Shown: positions 51,273 through 60,812, counted from the stretch's first letter. The stretch: DNA of 64,000 bases from BOG-1155 sp963717985 (GCA_963717985.1 CAVQYC010000001.1:62001-126000); one strand, 5' to 3'. Program-made: numbers and translations. The notes: generated from the sequence alone by a model not told the origin.

Positions 51273-52177
51273 TGAAATTTAGAGAGATCACAAAGAAGAC
51301 AAAGATCGATTTCATGGGCTTCAGAAACAAGATGTTCATACTCTCCGCAATCCTCGTGCTGCTCGGCCTTTTCGGTTTCGTGATGGTATCCCTGGGCAAG
51401 GCGAACTTGAGCGTCGACTTTACCGGTGGGACCGAGCTGCAGATCAGGTTTGCGGCCCCCATACCCATCGGCAGTCTTAGAAACGCATTGATAAGTAACG
51501 GCATCGAGGATGTCCAGATACAGGAAGTAGCCGGGAAGAACGATTTTTTTCTCAAGACGAAGCTCATGAACACGGGCTCGCAGAGGGTTCAGGATAAGAT
51601 AAGCGCAATTATTTCTGCCGCCCTGCCGGGAAAAAGCTTCCAGGTCCTGGGCAGCAACATGGTCGGTTCGAGCGTGGGGAAGACCCTGAAGCAGCATGCC
51701 ATTCTCGCCATAGCCCTTTCACTTTTGGGCATCGTCATCTACATCGCCTGGAGGTTCAATTTCGTGTTCGGGGTTGCCGCTACGATCGCTACCTTTCATG
51801 ATGTCCTCGCCCTGCTGGGCATATTCTACCTGCTTCACCTGGAGATGAACATCCTGTTCATCACGGCGCTCCTCACCATCGCCGGTTATTCCCTCACCGA
51901 TACGGTCGTCGTCTTTGACAGGATCAGGGAGAATATGGCGAAAATGAAATCCCGGACCGATCTCGGCAAGGTGATCAACGGCAGCATCAACGAAGTGTTG
52001 AGCAGGACCCTTATTACCTCCCTTACAGTGCTGCTGGTTATCGCCGCGCTCCTGGTTCTGGGAGGTCATGTGTTATTTGATTTCTCTTTTGCCCTGTTTA
52101 TCGGTGTGATGGTTGGCACATATTCGTCGATTTTCGTGGCAAGCCCGCTGATCTACTTGTGGAGGACAAGAGCCTAA
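51272..52177 (+). CDS. secF: Protein translocase subunit SecF
   Basis: The 301-residue partner of SecD, with six predicted helices: an N-terminal helix, DFTGGTELQIRFAAP (family signature), a small periplasmic domain, and a five-helix membrane part with GYSLTDTVVVFDRIRENMAK and SRTLITSLTVLLVIAALLVL. Length and order are standard. Co-translated with secD. Confidence 0.96.
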   Translation: MKFREITKKTKIDFMGFRNKMFILSAILVLLGLFGFVMVSLGKANLSVDFTGGTELQIRFAAPIPIGSLRNALISNGIEDVQIQEVAGKNDFFLKTKLMNTGSQRVQDKISAIISAALPGKSFQVLGSNMVGSSVGKTLKQHAILAIALSLLGIVIYIAWRFNFVFGVAATIATFHDVLALLGIFYLLHLEMNILFITALLTIAGYSLTDTVVVFDRIRENMAKMKSRTDLGKVINGSINEVLSRTLITSLTVLLVIAALLVLGGHVLFDFSFALFIGVMVGTYSSIFVASPLIYLWRTRA

Positions 52178-52274
52178 CATGCACTCGCTTCTTCCAGCAT
52201 GTCCTTAGCCACCCATTCTTATGACCCATGCGACCGTGTTCGCGCCTTGGCGCCGTTTGTGAGAAGACGCCTGA

Positions 52275-54524
52275 ATGCAATCGAGACTTGAAGACGTATT
52301 AAAGGAAAAAGAAAGAGAGCTCAAGCTCCACGAAAAGTTCATGGGGCTTGTGCGCCTCGCAGAGGATGAGGTTTTTCCTTTTTCCTCCGTCCCTCTTCAC
52401 GCACATATCGAGACGTTAAAGGGCTTCATCGAGAGCCTCATACCTGAGCCGAAGGACCGGAGGGGCGAGATGTTCTCGGGGGAGCTCTTTGTCCTCCTCT
52501 GTACGCTTTATTTCCACGATATGGGTGCGGCGACCGGGTATAGCTGGTGCAACAGCCGGGAGATTTTGCGGCTGATGGACGCTTCGACCAGGATGCTTAT
52601 CCTGAACAACGAGATCGCAAAACGACTCGATATCCCCGAGAGGGCCATGGAACTGGTCAACTCGCTGATATTCTCGGTAAAAAAAATCCCCATAGAATGG
52701 GAGATAACGGAGGGCACGAGAAAGGCGATAGTCCGGAACGCGCCTATGCTCGGCGCGATTTTCGATTTTGCCCATCTCTTGTGGGATATCTCCTCCGTTG
52801 ATTCAAGCCATGCCATACTGAGAAGACAACAGAATCCCGATCTGCGTCCGGCATGCGGGGCAGCCGTTGCCATCGACAACAGGGAAGGGATCATCTCCTT
52901 GACGTGCAGGCCGCAGGTCCCATATCAGGTCCATGTGCTCGACCGTATCAAGGAGTATGTGGAGACGCTCTTCAACCGCTTCCGGAACGCCGTGAACGGC
53001 AGGCTCGGCTTTCAGTACAGACAGATTGTCTGGGATACAGCCGATTGCTTCGACCGGCTCCTTGTGCCCGACCTGCCCGGTCGTCTTCCATGTACGGTCT
53101 TTCAGGGTTTGCCGTACCTCCGATGGGAGGAGGCGTCGCGGCTTTTGGACAAGCTGTTCCGGTACAGGCACGTGATTGTCGTGGGGAACGGCGCCGCGGG
53201 AAAAACAACAATGATGACTTCCTTTGTGGTCCCCCAGCTCCGTCATATCTCAGATCACGTGTTCTATGCGGAACTATGGGACCACCCCGTTCACGAGATC
53301 AGGGAAGCCGTAGAAAAGGCCGACCTCATCCCTCCCGGTGGTGCCGTGGATATCATCTCCATCTGCAAGAAGCTGCTCATGGGCGGACCTTGCTTCTTTA
53401 TCATCGACGGGTGCGAGCGGCTCAAGACAGTGGGCCCCGACGAGCGGGAGAAGCTCGAAAGGTTCGTCAAGTTTTGTCTCGAACACGAAAACGCGTACCT
53501 TGCGGTCCTCGGGGACAAGGAGGAATTTTTCTCATGGTACGAGCCGTTCAAGGGCATGAGCCTGTCGGGCGTCTTCGAAGTAGGCCCCGTTGATCAGCCG
53601 GATGCAGGGCTATTGCCCGGGCCGGAAGAGGCTCTCCCCCTCGACCTGATGAAAGAAAAGATTGACGAGGCCCTCGGGGCAGCCATGGACCGGAATGAGC
53701 TGAGGGAAACAGTCTCCGTGCTGGCGGGGAATGGTGCAAAAACGCTGAGGCGGTATAGCCTCGACGATATACATTTTGAGACGCGCATTCCGAAGGAGAG
53801 GATCCCCCACTACCTGAACCTGCTTCAGGAGAAGGGGATCGCGCGCAGACAGGATGTGTCGGCGACCGCTTTCTGGACGCTGTCGAGCCGCCGGATCAAG
53901 GAACACCTGTATCAGTACCTGGGGCTCGATGAATTTGCTCGCAAGAGTGAGATGCGGGAAGTGCTGCGGGCTGCGGGAGAGGAAGGGCGCTTTCTTGACG
54001 TGGAGCGCCTCGATATGATCGAAGACCTCCAACGCGGTATGATGTTCACGAAAAAGGAGATGGGGCTGATACTGGGGAGCATGGTCTTCCATAGGAGAGA
54101 CTGGGCGGCATTTCTGGACAGGACTGAAAAAGAGGTCCGGACCTTCGACTTCGAGCCCGTTCTACCACTCCTGGCCCGTGACGAGGCCGAAATCAGGGAG
54201 GCGGCCCTCAGGCTGCTTGCCAGAACCAGGGATGATGCGCTTGTCAATCCTCTGCTTGCCCACCTGAGAAGAGAAACGGTGCCTGAGCTGCGGAGCCTTC
54301 TTGTGGAGGGCTTTGTTACCGCCGGTAGGAGGAGAACCGTTGTCGCATTGATGAGGACCCTCGCAGAAATGGGGGACCGGGACGGAAGGATGCGGGCAAT
54401 CGATTCTATTTATCGCCTGCCTGCGACGAGCGCGCACAACCTGCTCATAGAGATAGCCAATGTGGAGAAGGACCCGGAAATGATCGACAGGATCGACTAT
54501 TGGCTTTCCAGGCTGGAAGAATAA
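52275..54524 (+). CDS. HD-domain / P-loop NTPase / HEAT-repeat protein of unknown function
   Basis: The 749-residue protein has three visible parts. Residues about 30-230 look like an HD hydrolase domain: His42/His44 in LHAHIE, His81-Asp82 in YFHDMG, and a later Asp171/Asp176 in WDISSVDSSH. It resembles the HD-CE type reported in conflict-system proteins, a weak match. Residues about 275-480 are a STAND/AAA-like NTPase, with Walker A GNGAAGKTT (304-312, K310) and Walker B CFFIIDGCE (D378). A winged-helix-like segment (about 495-555) precedes HEAT-like helical repeats (about 620-749). No signal or membrane segment. It is a lone gene between secF and sfsA. Sensor, defence or signalling protein are all open. 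Confidence 0.72.
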   Translation: MQSRLEDVLKEKERELKLHEKFMGLVRLAEDEVFPFSSVPLHAHIETLKGFIESLIPEPKDRRGEMFSGELFVLLCTLYFHDMGAATGYSWCNSREILRLMDASTRMLILNNEIAKRLDIPERAMELVNSLIFSVKKIPIEWEITEGTRKAIVRNAPMLGAIFDFAHLLWDISSVDSSHAILRRQQNPDLRPACGAAVAIDNREGIISLTCRPQVPYQVHVLDRIKEYVETLFNRFRNAVNGRLGFQYRQIVWDTADCFDRLLVPDLPGRLPCTVFQGLPYLRWEEASRLLDKLFRYRHVIVVGNGAAGKTTMMTSFVVPQLRHISDHVFYAELWDHPVHEIREAVEKADLIPPGGAVDIISICKKLLMGGPCFFIIDGCERLKTVGPDEREKLERFVKFCLEHENAYLAVLGDKEEFFSWYEPFKGMSLSGVFEVGPVDQPDAGLLPGPEEALPLDLMKEKIDEALGAAMDRNELRETVSVLAGNGAKTLRRYSLDDIHFETRIPKERIPHYLNLLQEKGIARRQDVSATAFWTLSSRRIKEHLYQYLGLDEFARKSEMREVLRAAGEEGRFLDVERLDMIEDLQRGMMFTKKEMGLILGSMVFHRRDWAAFLDRTEKEVRTFDFEPVLPLLARDEAEIREAALRLLARTRDDALVNPLLAHLRRETVPELRSLLVEGFVTAGRRRTVVALMRTLAEMGDRDGRMRAIDSIYRLPATSAHNLLIEIANVEKDPEMIDRIDYWLSRLEE

Positions 54525-54540
54525 TAGACTTTCGGTGTGA

Positions 54541-54586
54541 GGGGGGCGGGACGCTTTTTGCTTGCCACCCAACCTGTTGCTGCGGA
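54541..54586. repeat. Intergenic element, copy B of a two-copy motif
   Basis: Carries GGGGGGCGGGA, CGCTTTTTGCTTGCCACCC and GCTGCGGAG, the same blocks as copy A at 25991-26048. It lies between convergent gene ends. Confidence 0.5.
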
Positions 54587-54606
54587 GGCCGTTCGTCCCC
54601 GGCCTA

Positions 54607-55806
54607 TTATTTGTCATCGTGTTCGGCCCGGATGCTCAGCCGGGGCGACTGGGCGTCAGGCCCGCCGTATCTGTCCATACGGAGCGAAAGAAGGAGCCCC
54701 TGGAACCAAGCCGACCGGAGGGGATCGTCGGGGCGGCCGAAGAGGTGCGAGTCGCAGCCGCAGTCCGTGCATCCGAACCCCGGTATCGACCATGCCGCAT
54801 GAGCGCGCAGACCTTGGGCGATGGTGCATTCGAGCCTCGCTGAGGAGCGGATAGGGAGGATGGCATGGACAACGGCTACCGACCTTAACCAATCGATATG
54901 CCAGTGAAACCGCTTGCGCTTGCGCAGATGTCTCTCCATCCTCGCCGTCAGGTTCGCCATCGCCGAGCCCGCATAGAGGTAGAAGCCTTTCCTGAAAAAG
55001 AGACGGCCCGCCCTGCCGACATCGAGGAATCGGTCTTCCGCAAGGGAGAGAACGAGGATGTAGCTCCCCCTGTCCTGGGCCTCCCTCTCGATGTAGGACC
55101 AGGGGATATCAAGGAGGGCCACGTGGTCCGAGAGGGAAAGATCGGGCGTCCAACGCACTGCGACGGGGATAATGCGCACCGATCCCCGCACGGCCAGCAG
55201 CGTGCGGGCAAAACGCAGGTCCGTATGATAGTCGGGCATGAAGGTATCGGGGGAAGGCCCGTGGACGATGAAAAGGACCGCCGCCCTCATCCCTTTTCCC
55301 GCAAGCGACGCCAGCTCTTCGAGATGCCTGGTCCCCCGGGCCGTGACCGCGTCAGGGAACATGGCGACTCTCCGGCCGAAAAGCGTGCACGACTTGACTT
55401 CGAGAAGCATGTCGCCGTCTCCGTCGCGGAGGAGAAAATCGAACCTGCTGCGGCCCACGGTTACCTCATGTCTCACCACGGATGCGTCCTCAAGGCCGGG
55501 GATGAGCCGTTTTTCCAGGAGATGGCGCGCCGCGCCGTTGGTCTTCCCCGTATGGAGCATGATGGGGCAGTCGCAATCGTCGCGGACGACACCTACCGCC
55601 GTAAACCGCGTGGCCCGGCCGCTTGCCTCTTCCTCGACGATATAGAGGAGGCTGTCCGGGAGGAGAAGCTCCTGCAGCATCCCCGGATTGGGGAGATATG
55701 CCCGGATCAGATGCCCTTCATGGTCGCACTCGACGAGGAAACGGTTGGGACGCCTGATGAAGCGGGCGTAGAGGAGCGGGCCGAAGGGACGGAAGAGATC
55801 GGTCAT
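54607..55806 (-). CDS. sfsA: SfsA nuclease fused to a DUF123/GIY-YIG-like domain
   Basis: About 399 residues in two domains. Residues 1 to about 235 are SfsA: RFIRRPNRFLVECDHEGHLI, LPNPGMLQELLLP, and the nuclease-like FDFLLRDGDGDMLLEVKSCT (an acid-ExK-type centre). Residues about 255-390 are DUF123 (COG1833, GIY-YIG superfamily): GFYLYAGSAMANLTARMERH, RFHWHIDWLR and GFGCTDCGCDSHLF. Both are DNA-processing folds, so the fusion may be a two-site nuclease; this is inference. ATG 55806 fits the SfsA start but has no clear ribosome-binding site; 55827 is the alternative. Confidence 0.88.
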   Translation of the reverse strand: MTDLFRPFGPLLYARFIRRPNRFLVECDHEGHLIRAYLPNPGMLQELLLPDSLLYIVEEEASGRATRFTAVGVVRDDCDCPIMLHTGKTNGAARHLLEKRLIPGLEDASVVRHEVTVGRSRFDFLLRDGDGDMLLEVKSCTLFGRRVAMFPDAVTARGTRHLEELASLAGKGMRAAVLFIVHGPSPDTFMPDYHTDLRFARTLLAVRGSVRIIPVAVRWTPDLSLSDHVALLDIPWSYIEREAQDRGSYILVLSLAEDRFLDVGRAGRLFFRKGFYLYAGSAMANLTARMERHLRKRKRFHWHIDWLRSVAVVHAILPIRSSARLECTIAQGLRAHAAWSIPGFGCTDCGCDSHLFGRPDDPLRSAWFQGLLLSLRMDRYGGPDAQSPRLSIRAEHDDK

Positions 55807-55935
55807 GGGAGGGTGTTTCGTTGCCATTCTACGAGTACCGGAGTGGCTTGAGCGTGACGTGACCTTCGAGCGCCTATAGTGTCTCTTACCATATGGGTAC
55901 CCCATTCCTGCCTGTAAGTCAATAACGTATTTTTA

Positions 55936-55964
55936 TTGACGGTATGATTTATTCGAATTATGTT
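55936..55964 (+). promoter_or_regulatory. Promoter of fumC
   Basis: TTGACG (55936-55941), 17 bases, TATGTT (55959-55964); transcription would begin near 55971, 63 bases before the ATG. Confidence 0.5.
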
Positions 55965-56033
55965 GGAAGGTGGGCGTAGCGAAAATCCCTGTATCTATAC
56001 TCTTGGCCTAAGAGCGAGAAAACGGAGGAAGTG

Positions 56034-57521
56034 ATGAATACGATCAGCGGGATGAAGGCGCCGGACATGCGCAAGGAGACCGACAGTCTCGGTGAAGTCG
56101 CTGTTCCTGCCGACAAGCTTTGGGGAGCGCAAACCCAACGATCGCTCGAACACTTCAGCATCGGCAAAGATCTGATCCCGCAGGAGATGATCATCGCCTA
56201 CGCCACGCTGAAGAAAGCCGCCGCCATCGCCAACCTCGCAGGCCGGCGTCTTAGCGATGCGCTTTACAAGCTCATCGTTCAGGTTTGCGACGAGATCCTC
56301 GCCGGCCGCCATCACGACATGTTTCCTCTGCACGTGTGGATGACGGGCAGCGGCACCCAGTTCAACATGAACGTGAATGAAGTGATTTCCAATCGCTGCT
56401 GCCAGCTTGCCGGCACGCCGCTTGGAAGCAAGACGCCCGTTCACCCGAACGATCACGTTAATATGGCACAGTCGTCCAACGACTCGTTTCCCTCAGCCAT
56501 GTACATTGCGGCAGCGGTCAACGTGAAGCAGAAGCTGATCCCGGCGGTGCAGGCGCTGCACGATGCGATCGCGACGAAGGTCGAGGAGTGGAAAAACATC
56601 ATCAAGATCGGCCGAACCCATATGCAGGATGCAACGCCTTTGACACTCGGCCAGGAATGGTCGGGTTATGCGGGGATGCTCGCGGACAATCTCGAACGGA
56701 TTGAGGATGCCCTGAAGGGTGTATATTGCCTCTCCCTCGGCGGCACAGCAGTGGGCACAGGCATCAACTCGGCGCCCGGCTTCGCGGAAGGCGCTGCTGC
56801 CGAGATCGCTGCGCTCACGGGTCTGCCCTTCGTCAGCGCGCCGAACAAGTTCACGGTGCAGGGCGCCCACGACGCCCTGGTGCAGCTTTCCGGCACATTA
56901 CGTACGCTGGCCGTGTCGCTCTACAAGATCGCCAACGACATCCGACTCATGTCCTGCGGCCCGCGAGCCGGCTTCGCCGAGCTGATAATCCCGGAGAACG
57001 AGCCGGGCTCATCGATCATGCCGGGCAAGGTGAACCCGACCCAGGCCGAGGCGCTGACGATGATCGCCGTGCAGGTGATGGCGAACGACGTGGCGGTGGG
57101 CTTCGGCGGCGCCGGTGGTTACCTCGAAATGAACGTCTACAAGCCTCTGATCATTTTCAACGTTACCCACTCAATCACGATCATGACCGACGGGTGCACA
57201 AACTTCCGCAAGTTCCTGATCGAAGGGACAAAGCCGAACCTCAAGAAGATCAAGGGGTATGTGGACCGTTCCCTGATGCTCGTGACGGCGCTCTCGCCGG
57301 CCATCGGCTACGACAAAGCGTCAAAAATTGCGCACTACGCGATGGACAACGACCTTACGCTGAAGGCCGCCGCGCTGAAGCTCGGCTTCGTGACGGAGGA
57401 GCTGTTCGACCGCGTCGTCGATCCGGAGAAGATGGTCAAGCCCTGCGTAGACAAAAGCGAAGAACATGGGATTACGGGAACATCGGGAACGGCTTCCTTG
57501 CCTTTAAGGGAGAAAAAGTGA
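56034..57521 (+). CDS. fumC: Class II fumarate hydratase
   Basis: FumC interconverts fumarate and malate without an iron-sulfur cluster. The 495-residue protein has TGSGTQFNMNVNEVISNR, HVNMAQSSNDSFPSAMYIAA, the catalytic TH in IGRTHMQDATPLTLGQEW, and the superfamily signature GSSIMPGKVNPTQAEA. I use ATG 56034, five bases after GGAGG; GTG 56031 is too close to it. Length slightly exceeds the usual 460-470 because of a C-terminal tail. The cluster-free enzyme suits an organism that meets oxygen, but class I enzymes may exist elsewhere. Confidence 0.96.
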   Translation: MNTISGMKAPDMRKETDSLGEVAVPADKLWGAQTQRSLEHFSIGKDLIPQEMIIAYATLKKAAAIANLAGRRLSDALYKLIVQVCDEILAGRHHDMFPLHVWMTGSGTQFNMNVNEVISNRCCQLAGTPLGSKTPVHPNDHVNMAQSSNDSFPSAMYIAAAVNVKQKLIPAVQALHDAIATKVEEWKNIIKIGRTHMQDATPLTLGQEWSGYAGMLADNLERIEDALKGVYCLSLGGTAVGTGINSAPGFAEGAAAEIAALTGLPFVSAPNKFTVQGAHDALVQLSGTLRTLAVSLYKIANDIRLMSCGPRAGFAELIIPENEPGSSIMPGKVNPTQAEALTMIAVQVMANDVAVGFGGAGGYLEMNVYKPLIIFNVTHSITIMTDGCTNFRKFLIEGTKPNLKKIKGYVDRSLMLVTALSPAIGYDKASKIAHYAMDNDLTLKAAALKLGFVTEELFDRVVDPEKMVKPCVDKSEEHGITGTSGTASLPLREKK

Positions 57522-57598
57522 TCTCATATGGCAGAATATAGTCGAAAAACCACGCTTGACCTGCGATTCGGTCACGACTAAAGAAAGGAGGACATGAG

Positions 57599-57871
57599 AT
57601 GCCGAAGTTCGTAATCGAGAGAGAAATGCCCGGTATAGGACAAGCACCGAAGGAAGCGCATCGAGAAGGTGGTCAGAAATCCAAAGCTGTGCTCAAAGAA
57701 CTCGGCCCTGACATTCAATGGGTAGAAAGCTACATTACCGATGACAAGATATACTGCATCTATATCGCACCAAACGAAGAATTGATAAGGAAGCACGCCG
57801 AAAAAGCAGGCATTCCGGCGAACAGGATCTCTCGGGTAAGAATGGTGGTCGATCCCACGGTGGCAGAGTAA
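57599..57871 (+). CDS. DUF4242-family protein
   Basis: The 90-residue protein fits the DUF4242 (SCO4226-like) family of small ferredoxin-fold proteins: FVIEREMPGIG at the start, IQWVESYITDDKIYCIYIAP, and a helix with EELIRKHAEKAGIPANRIS. Relatives bind nickel or other metals, but role is unknown. A strong AGGAGG site precedes the ATG. It follows fumC by 77 bases and may be in the same transcript. Confidence 0.85.
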   Translation: MPKFVIEREMPGIGQAPKEAHREGGQKSKAVLKELGPDIQWVESYITDDKIYCIYIAPNEELIRKHAEKAGIPANRISRVRMVVDPTVAE

Positions 57872-57958
57872 CAAGTGAGCGTGTGCCAACGAGAAATGTG
57901 CCTATCTAAAGGGCGTCACTAGAGCCCACTGCCTGGCCGCGAGCGCTACGGAGCATCG

Positions 57959-59395
57959 GTGCTAAAGGAATTCATACTGCGAGAACTTCGAAGGATTGCC
58001 GGTAGAGATAACGTACTTACGGCACCAGAGGTCTTGAAAGTGTACGCCTATGACGGCACCACAAATTGGACGCACGAGCCCGAGGTGGTGGTGCTGCCGT
58101 CAAACACCCAGCAGGTCTCTGCCATAATGCAGCTCGCGAACGCCCATAGGATAGCGGTGACCCCGAGGGGCGGGGGCACAAACGTGAGCGGGGGTTCTGT
58201 GCCTGTTATGGGCGGAATCGTTCTATGCACTACGAGAATGAATAAAGTCCTCATGGTTGACAAGGAAAACCTCAGTGCTACGGTCGAAACAGGGATCATC
58301 TTGCAGGATCTGACGGCAAGGCTTGCCCAGGACGGTCTCTTCTTCCCGCCCGACCCACAGAGCTTCTTCGGGGCAACCCTGGGCGGTGTCATCGCTGAAA
58401 ACGCTGGTGGGCCGAGCTGTTTGAAATATGGTGTCACCAAACAGTACATCCTGGGCCTCGAGGTAGTACTGCCTACGGGAGAGATTGTCCATCTCGGGGG
58501 CAGAACACTGAAGAACGTCGTCGGATATGATCTGCTCCACCTTTTCATCAGTTCCGAAGGGACCCTTGGTGTGATCACTACTGCAGAACTGAAGCTCAGG
58601 CCCATTTCTCAGGCAAGAAGAACGATTATGGTCGTGTACGATTCTGTGGAAAAAGCGGGTGAAAGTGTTTCCCGCGTTTTTGAAAGTGGCGTAATCCCCT
58701 GCAAGATCGAGCTTCTCGATAAGTGGGTCATCAACAGCATGGAGGAGATGCTGCATCTGGGCCTGCCGACCGACGCGGAGGCGGTCCTTCTATTTGAAAC
58801 GGATGGCATGCTTGAGGCGGTAGAGAAAGAGGCGGAGACGATTGTGGAAATCGTCAAAAAACATGGAGCAATGGACGTGAGAGTGGCACAGGATTCCGAG
58901 GAGGCTAATAAATACTGGCTGGCTAGACGCGCCGGGTTTGCATCCATTGTCGGCAGGGCGCGTAACGTTTTTACGGAAGACGTGACGGTCCCCATAGGGA
59001 AAATGCCTGCGCTGACCAGAAAATGCAAACAATTGGCCGAGAAGTATAAGCTCGACATCGTTGTCCTCGGTCATGCAGGTGACGGCAACCTTCACCCGTC
59101 CATACTTACCGATATCGGTGATAAAGATCTTTATGAGAGATCTCTGAAAGCCCTCGACGAAATCATGCAGGCCGCCATTGAGATGGGCGGAGTTCTGAGC
59201 GGAGAACATGGTATAGGACTGGAGAAGCGTAAGTTTTTCAGACGGGCTGTTGATCCCGTTGCTTTGGACATGATGAAGAAGATCAAGACACTCCTCGATC
59301 CGAATAATGTCATGAACCCGGGGAAGATTTGGGATGAGTCTGCCAAGACCCCACATGACCCTGATAATTTAAACAACGCAGGAGAGCCGGCATGA
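57959..59395 (+). CDS. FAD-linked oxidase, GlcD-like (2-hydroxyacid dehydrogenase)
   Basis: The 478-residue protein has a VAO-type FAD domain (about 35-220), with VVVLPSNTQQVSAIMQLANA, TPRGGGTNVSGGSVP and GATLGGVIAENAGGPSCLKY, and a C-terminal cap with VLGHAGDGNLHPSILTDIGD and GGVLSGEHGIGLEKRKFF. These match the GlcD subunit of glycolate oxidase and D-lactate/2-hydroxyglutarate dehydrogenases. No GlcE or iron-sulfur GlcF gene follows, so the electron acceptor may be ETF. Start is GTG 57959. Its stop overlaps the YihY start (ATGA). Confidence 0.92.
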   Translation: MLKEFILRELRRIAGRDNVLTAPEVLKVYAYDGTTNWTHEPEVVVLPSNTQQVSAIMQLANAHRIAVTPRGGGTNVSGGSVPVMGGIVLCTTRMNKVLMVDKENLSATVETGIILQDLTARLAQDGLFFPPDPQSFFGATLGGVIAENAGGPSCLKYGVTKQYILGLEVVLPTGEIVHLGGRTLKNVVGYDLLHLFISSEGTLGVITTAELKLRPISQARRTIMVVYDSVEKAGESVSRVFESGVIPCKIELLDKWVINSMEEMLHLGLPTDAEAVLLFETDGMLEAVEKEAETIVEIVKKHGAMDVRVAQDSEEANKYWLARRAGFASIVGRARNVFTEDVTVPIGKMPALTRKCKQLAEKYKLDIVVLGHAGDGNLHPSILTDIGDKDLYERSLKALDEIMQAAIEMGGVLSGEHGIGLEKRKFFRRAVDPVALDMMKKIKTLLDPNNVMNPGKIWDESAKTPHDPDNLNNAGEPA

Positions 59396-60720
59396 TCTCA
59401 CACATCGCTCATTTCTTTAAGGCAGGGGTCTGGGAAATCCGATTGAAAGACCTGCCCTCGATCAAGGCAGTTTTCGTGAGATCCTTACGCATCCTTCTTC
59501 TGGCATCTCGAAAATTCGTCACAGATCGTTGTCAGGAGACCGCTTCCGTTTTGACTTACTATTCCTTGCTCAACATTGTCCCCGTCGTGGCACTGGCTTT
59601 TGCGATCGCGAAAGGCTTCGGTCTTGAAAAGCTGATCGAAAAACAGATCGTGCAAATCGCCGGCAAGGCAAATTTGCAGGCGGATGTGACCAATCAGATC
59701 CTCACGTTTTCTCATAATTTCCTTGAGCAGGCGAAGGGCGGTTTAATTGCCGGAGTTGGGATCATACTGCTTTTCTGGACGGTCATATCCATACTCGGGA
59801 AGATTGAAGGGTCCCTTAACGACATCTGGGAGATAAAAAAATCAAGGACGCTCGTAAGAAAATTCACCGATTATATTGCCATAATGGTTTTTGGTCCTCT
59901 CCTTCTCGTCATATCCGGCAGTGCGACTCTCCTTGTGGCAAGTCAGGTGACGGTGATTCTTGCGCGGATTTCTTTTCTGGGAGCTTTCGGCAGCGTCATC
60001 TTTTCCCTGTTGAATTTGCTGCCCTATGTAACCATTTGGGTGCTCTTAACCATGCTCTACCTGGTTATGCCAAACACGAGAATTCCGCCCAGGTCGGCTA
60101 TTCTGGGTGGCATCGTTGCAGGTACGATTACCCAAATCGTGCAGTGGGCATATATTAAATTTCAGATAGGGGTGGCGAGCCAGGGGGCCATCTATGGCAG
60201 TTTTGCGGCACTGCCCCTATTCCTCGCATGGCTTCAAACCAGTTGGATGATCGTCCTTTTCGGAGCAGAGATCGCTCACGCCGGCGAGCATTATGAAACC
60301 TATGGTTTTCACCCTGATTACTCCGGGATAAGTGTTTCAGCGAAAAAACTTCTCATGCTCAGGATTTTTCACCTTCTGATAAAGAGGTTTTCCCTCGGGG
60401 AGATGCCGTTGAGCGCGCCGCAGATTGCCCATGCCGTGGAGATTCCCGTACGTCTCGTAGAAAGCCTTCTCCAGGAACTAAGCGCGGTCGGGCTCGTTGT
60501 TGAAACAAGTAAAGGATTTACGAGCGAAGTCGCCTTTCAGCCGGGAAGGACAATCGAAGACATTACGCTTAAATTCGCTCTCGACGAGTATGAGAAATAC
60601 GGAGTCACAAAGGTCCCTGATCACCGATCCGACGATGCTGAAAAAATTGCCGAGCGCCTGAAAGAGATTTCGGAGACGATCGAGAAATCACCGGGAAACG
60701 TCCGCATAAAAGAACTATGA
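59392..60720 (+). CDS. YihY/BrkB-family integral membrane protein
   Basis: The 442-residue protein has an N-terminal six-helix YihY/BrkB domain (about 35-300): TASVLTYYSLLNIVPVVALA, LLFWTVISILGKIEGSLNDIWE, and GSFAALPLFLAWLQTSWMIV. A C-terminal cytoplasmic extension (about 320-442) follows, with a winged-helix-like stretch MPLSAPQIAHAVEIPVRLVE. Older names such as ribonuclease BN for this family are misassignments. Transport of an unknown substrate is likely. The HTH-like tail is common in longer members. Confidence 0.9.
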   Translation: MISHIAHFFKAGVWEIRLKDLPSIKAVFVRSLRILLLASRKFVTDRCQETASVLTYYSLLNIVPVVALAFAIAKGFGLEKLIEKQIVQIAGKANLQADVTNQILTFSHNFLEQAKGGLIAGVGIILLFWTVISILGKIEGSLNDIWEIKKSRTLVRKFTDYIAIMVFGPLLLVISGSATLLVASQVTVILARISFLGAFGSVIFSLLNLLPYVTIWVLLTMLYLVMPNTRIPPRSAILGGIVAGTITQIVQWAYIKFQIGVASQGAIYGSFAALPLFLAWLQTSWMIVLFGAEIAHAGEHYETYGFHPDYSGISVSAKKLLMLRIFHLLIKRFSLGEMPLSAPQIAHAVEIPVRLVESLLQELSAVGLVVETSKGFTSEVAFQPGRTIEDITLKFALDEYEKYGVTKVPDHRSDDAEKIAERLKEISETIEKSPGNVRIKEL

Positions 60721-60758
60721 GGGGTTTCAGCAACCTCGTTGTTCCGCCTTAGCCCGAC

Positions 60759-60787
60759 TTGACATGGGCCTTTTTATGGGCTATACT
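60759..60787 (+). promoter_or_regulatory. Promoter of mazEF
   Basis: TTGACA (60759-60764), 17 bases, TATACT (60782-60787), near consensus. Transcription would start near 60794, 19 bases before the mazE ATG. Confidence 0.8.
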
Positions 60788-60812
60788 TGGGATATCCATA
60801 GGAGGTGCGAGC

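Noticed and set aside
54898..55851. 317-codon open frame on the + strand
   Set aside because: It is antisense to the SfsA-DUF123 gene, whose conserved motifs are clear.
59392..60720. Ribonuclease BN
   Set aside because: YihY/BrkB proteins were once given this name; the sequence is an integral membrane protein without nuclease motifs.
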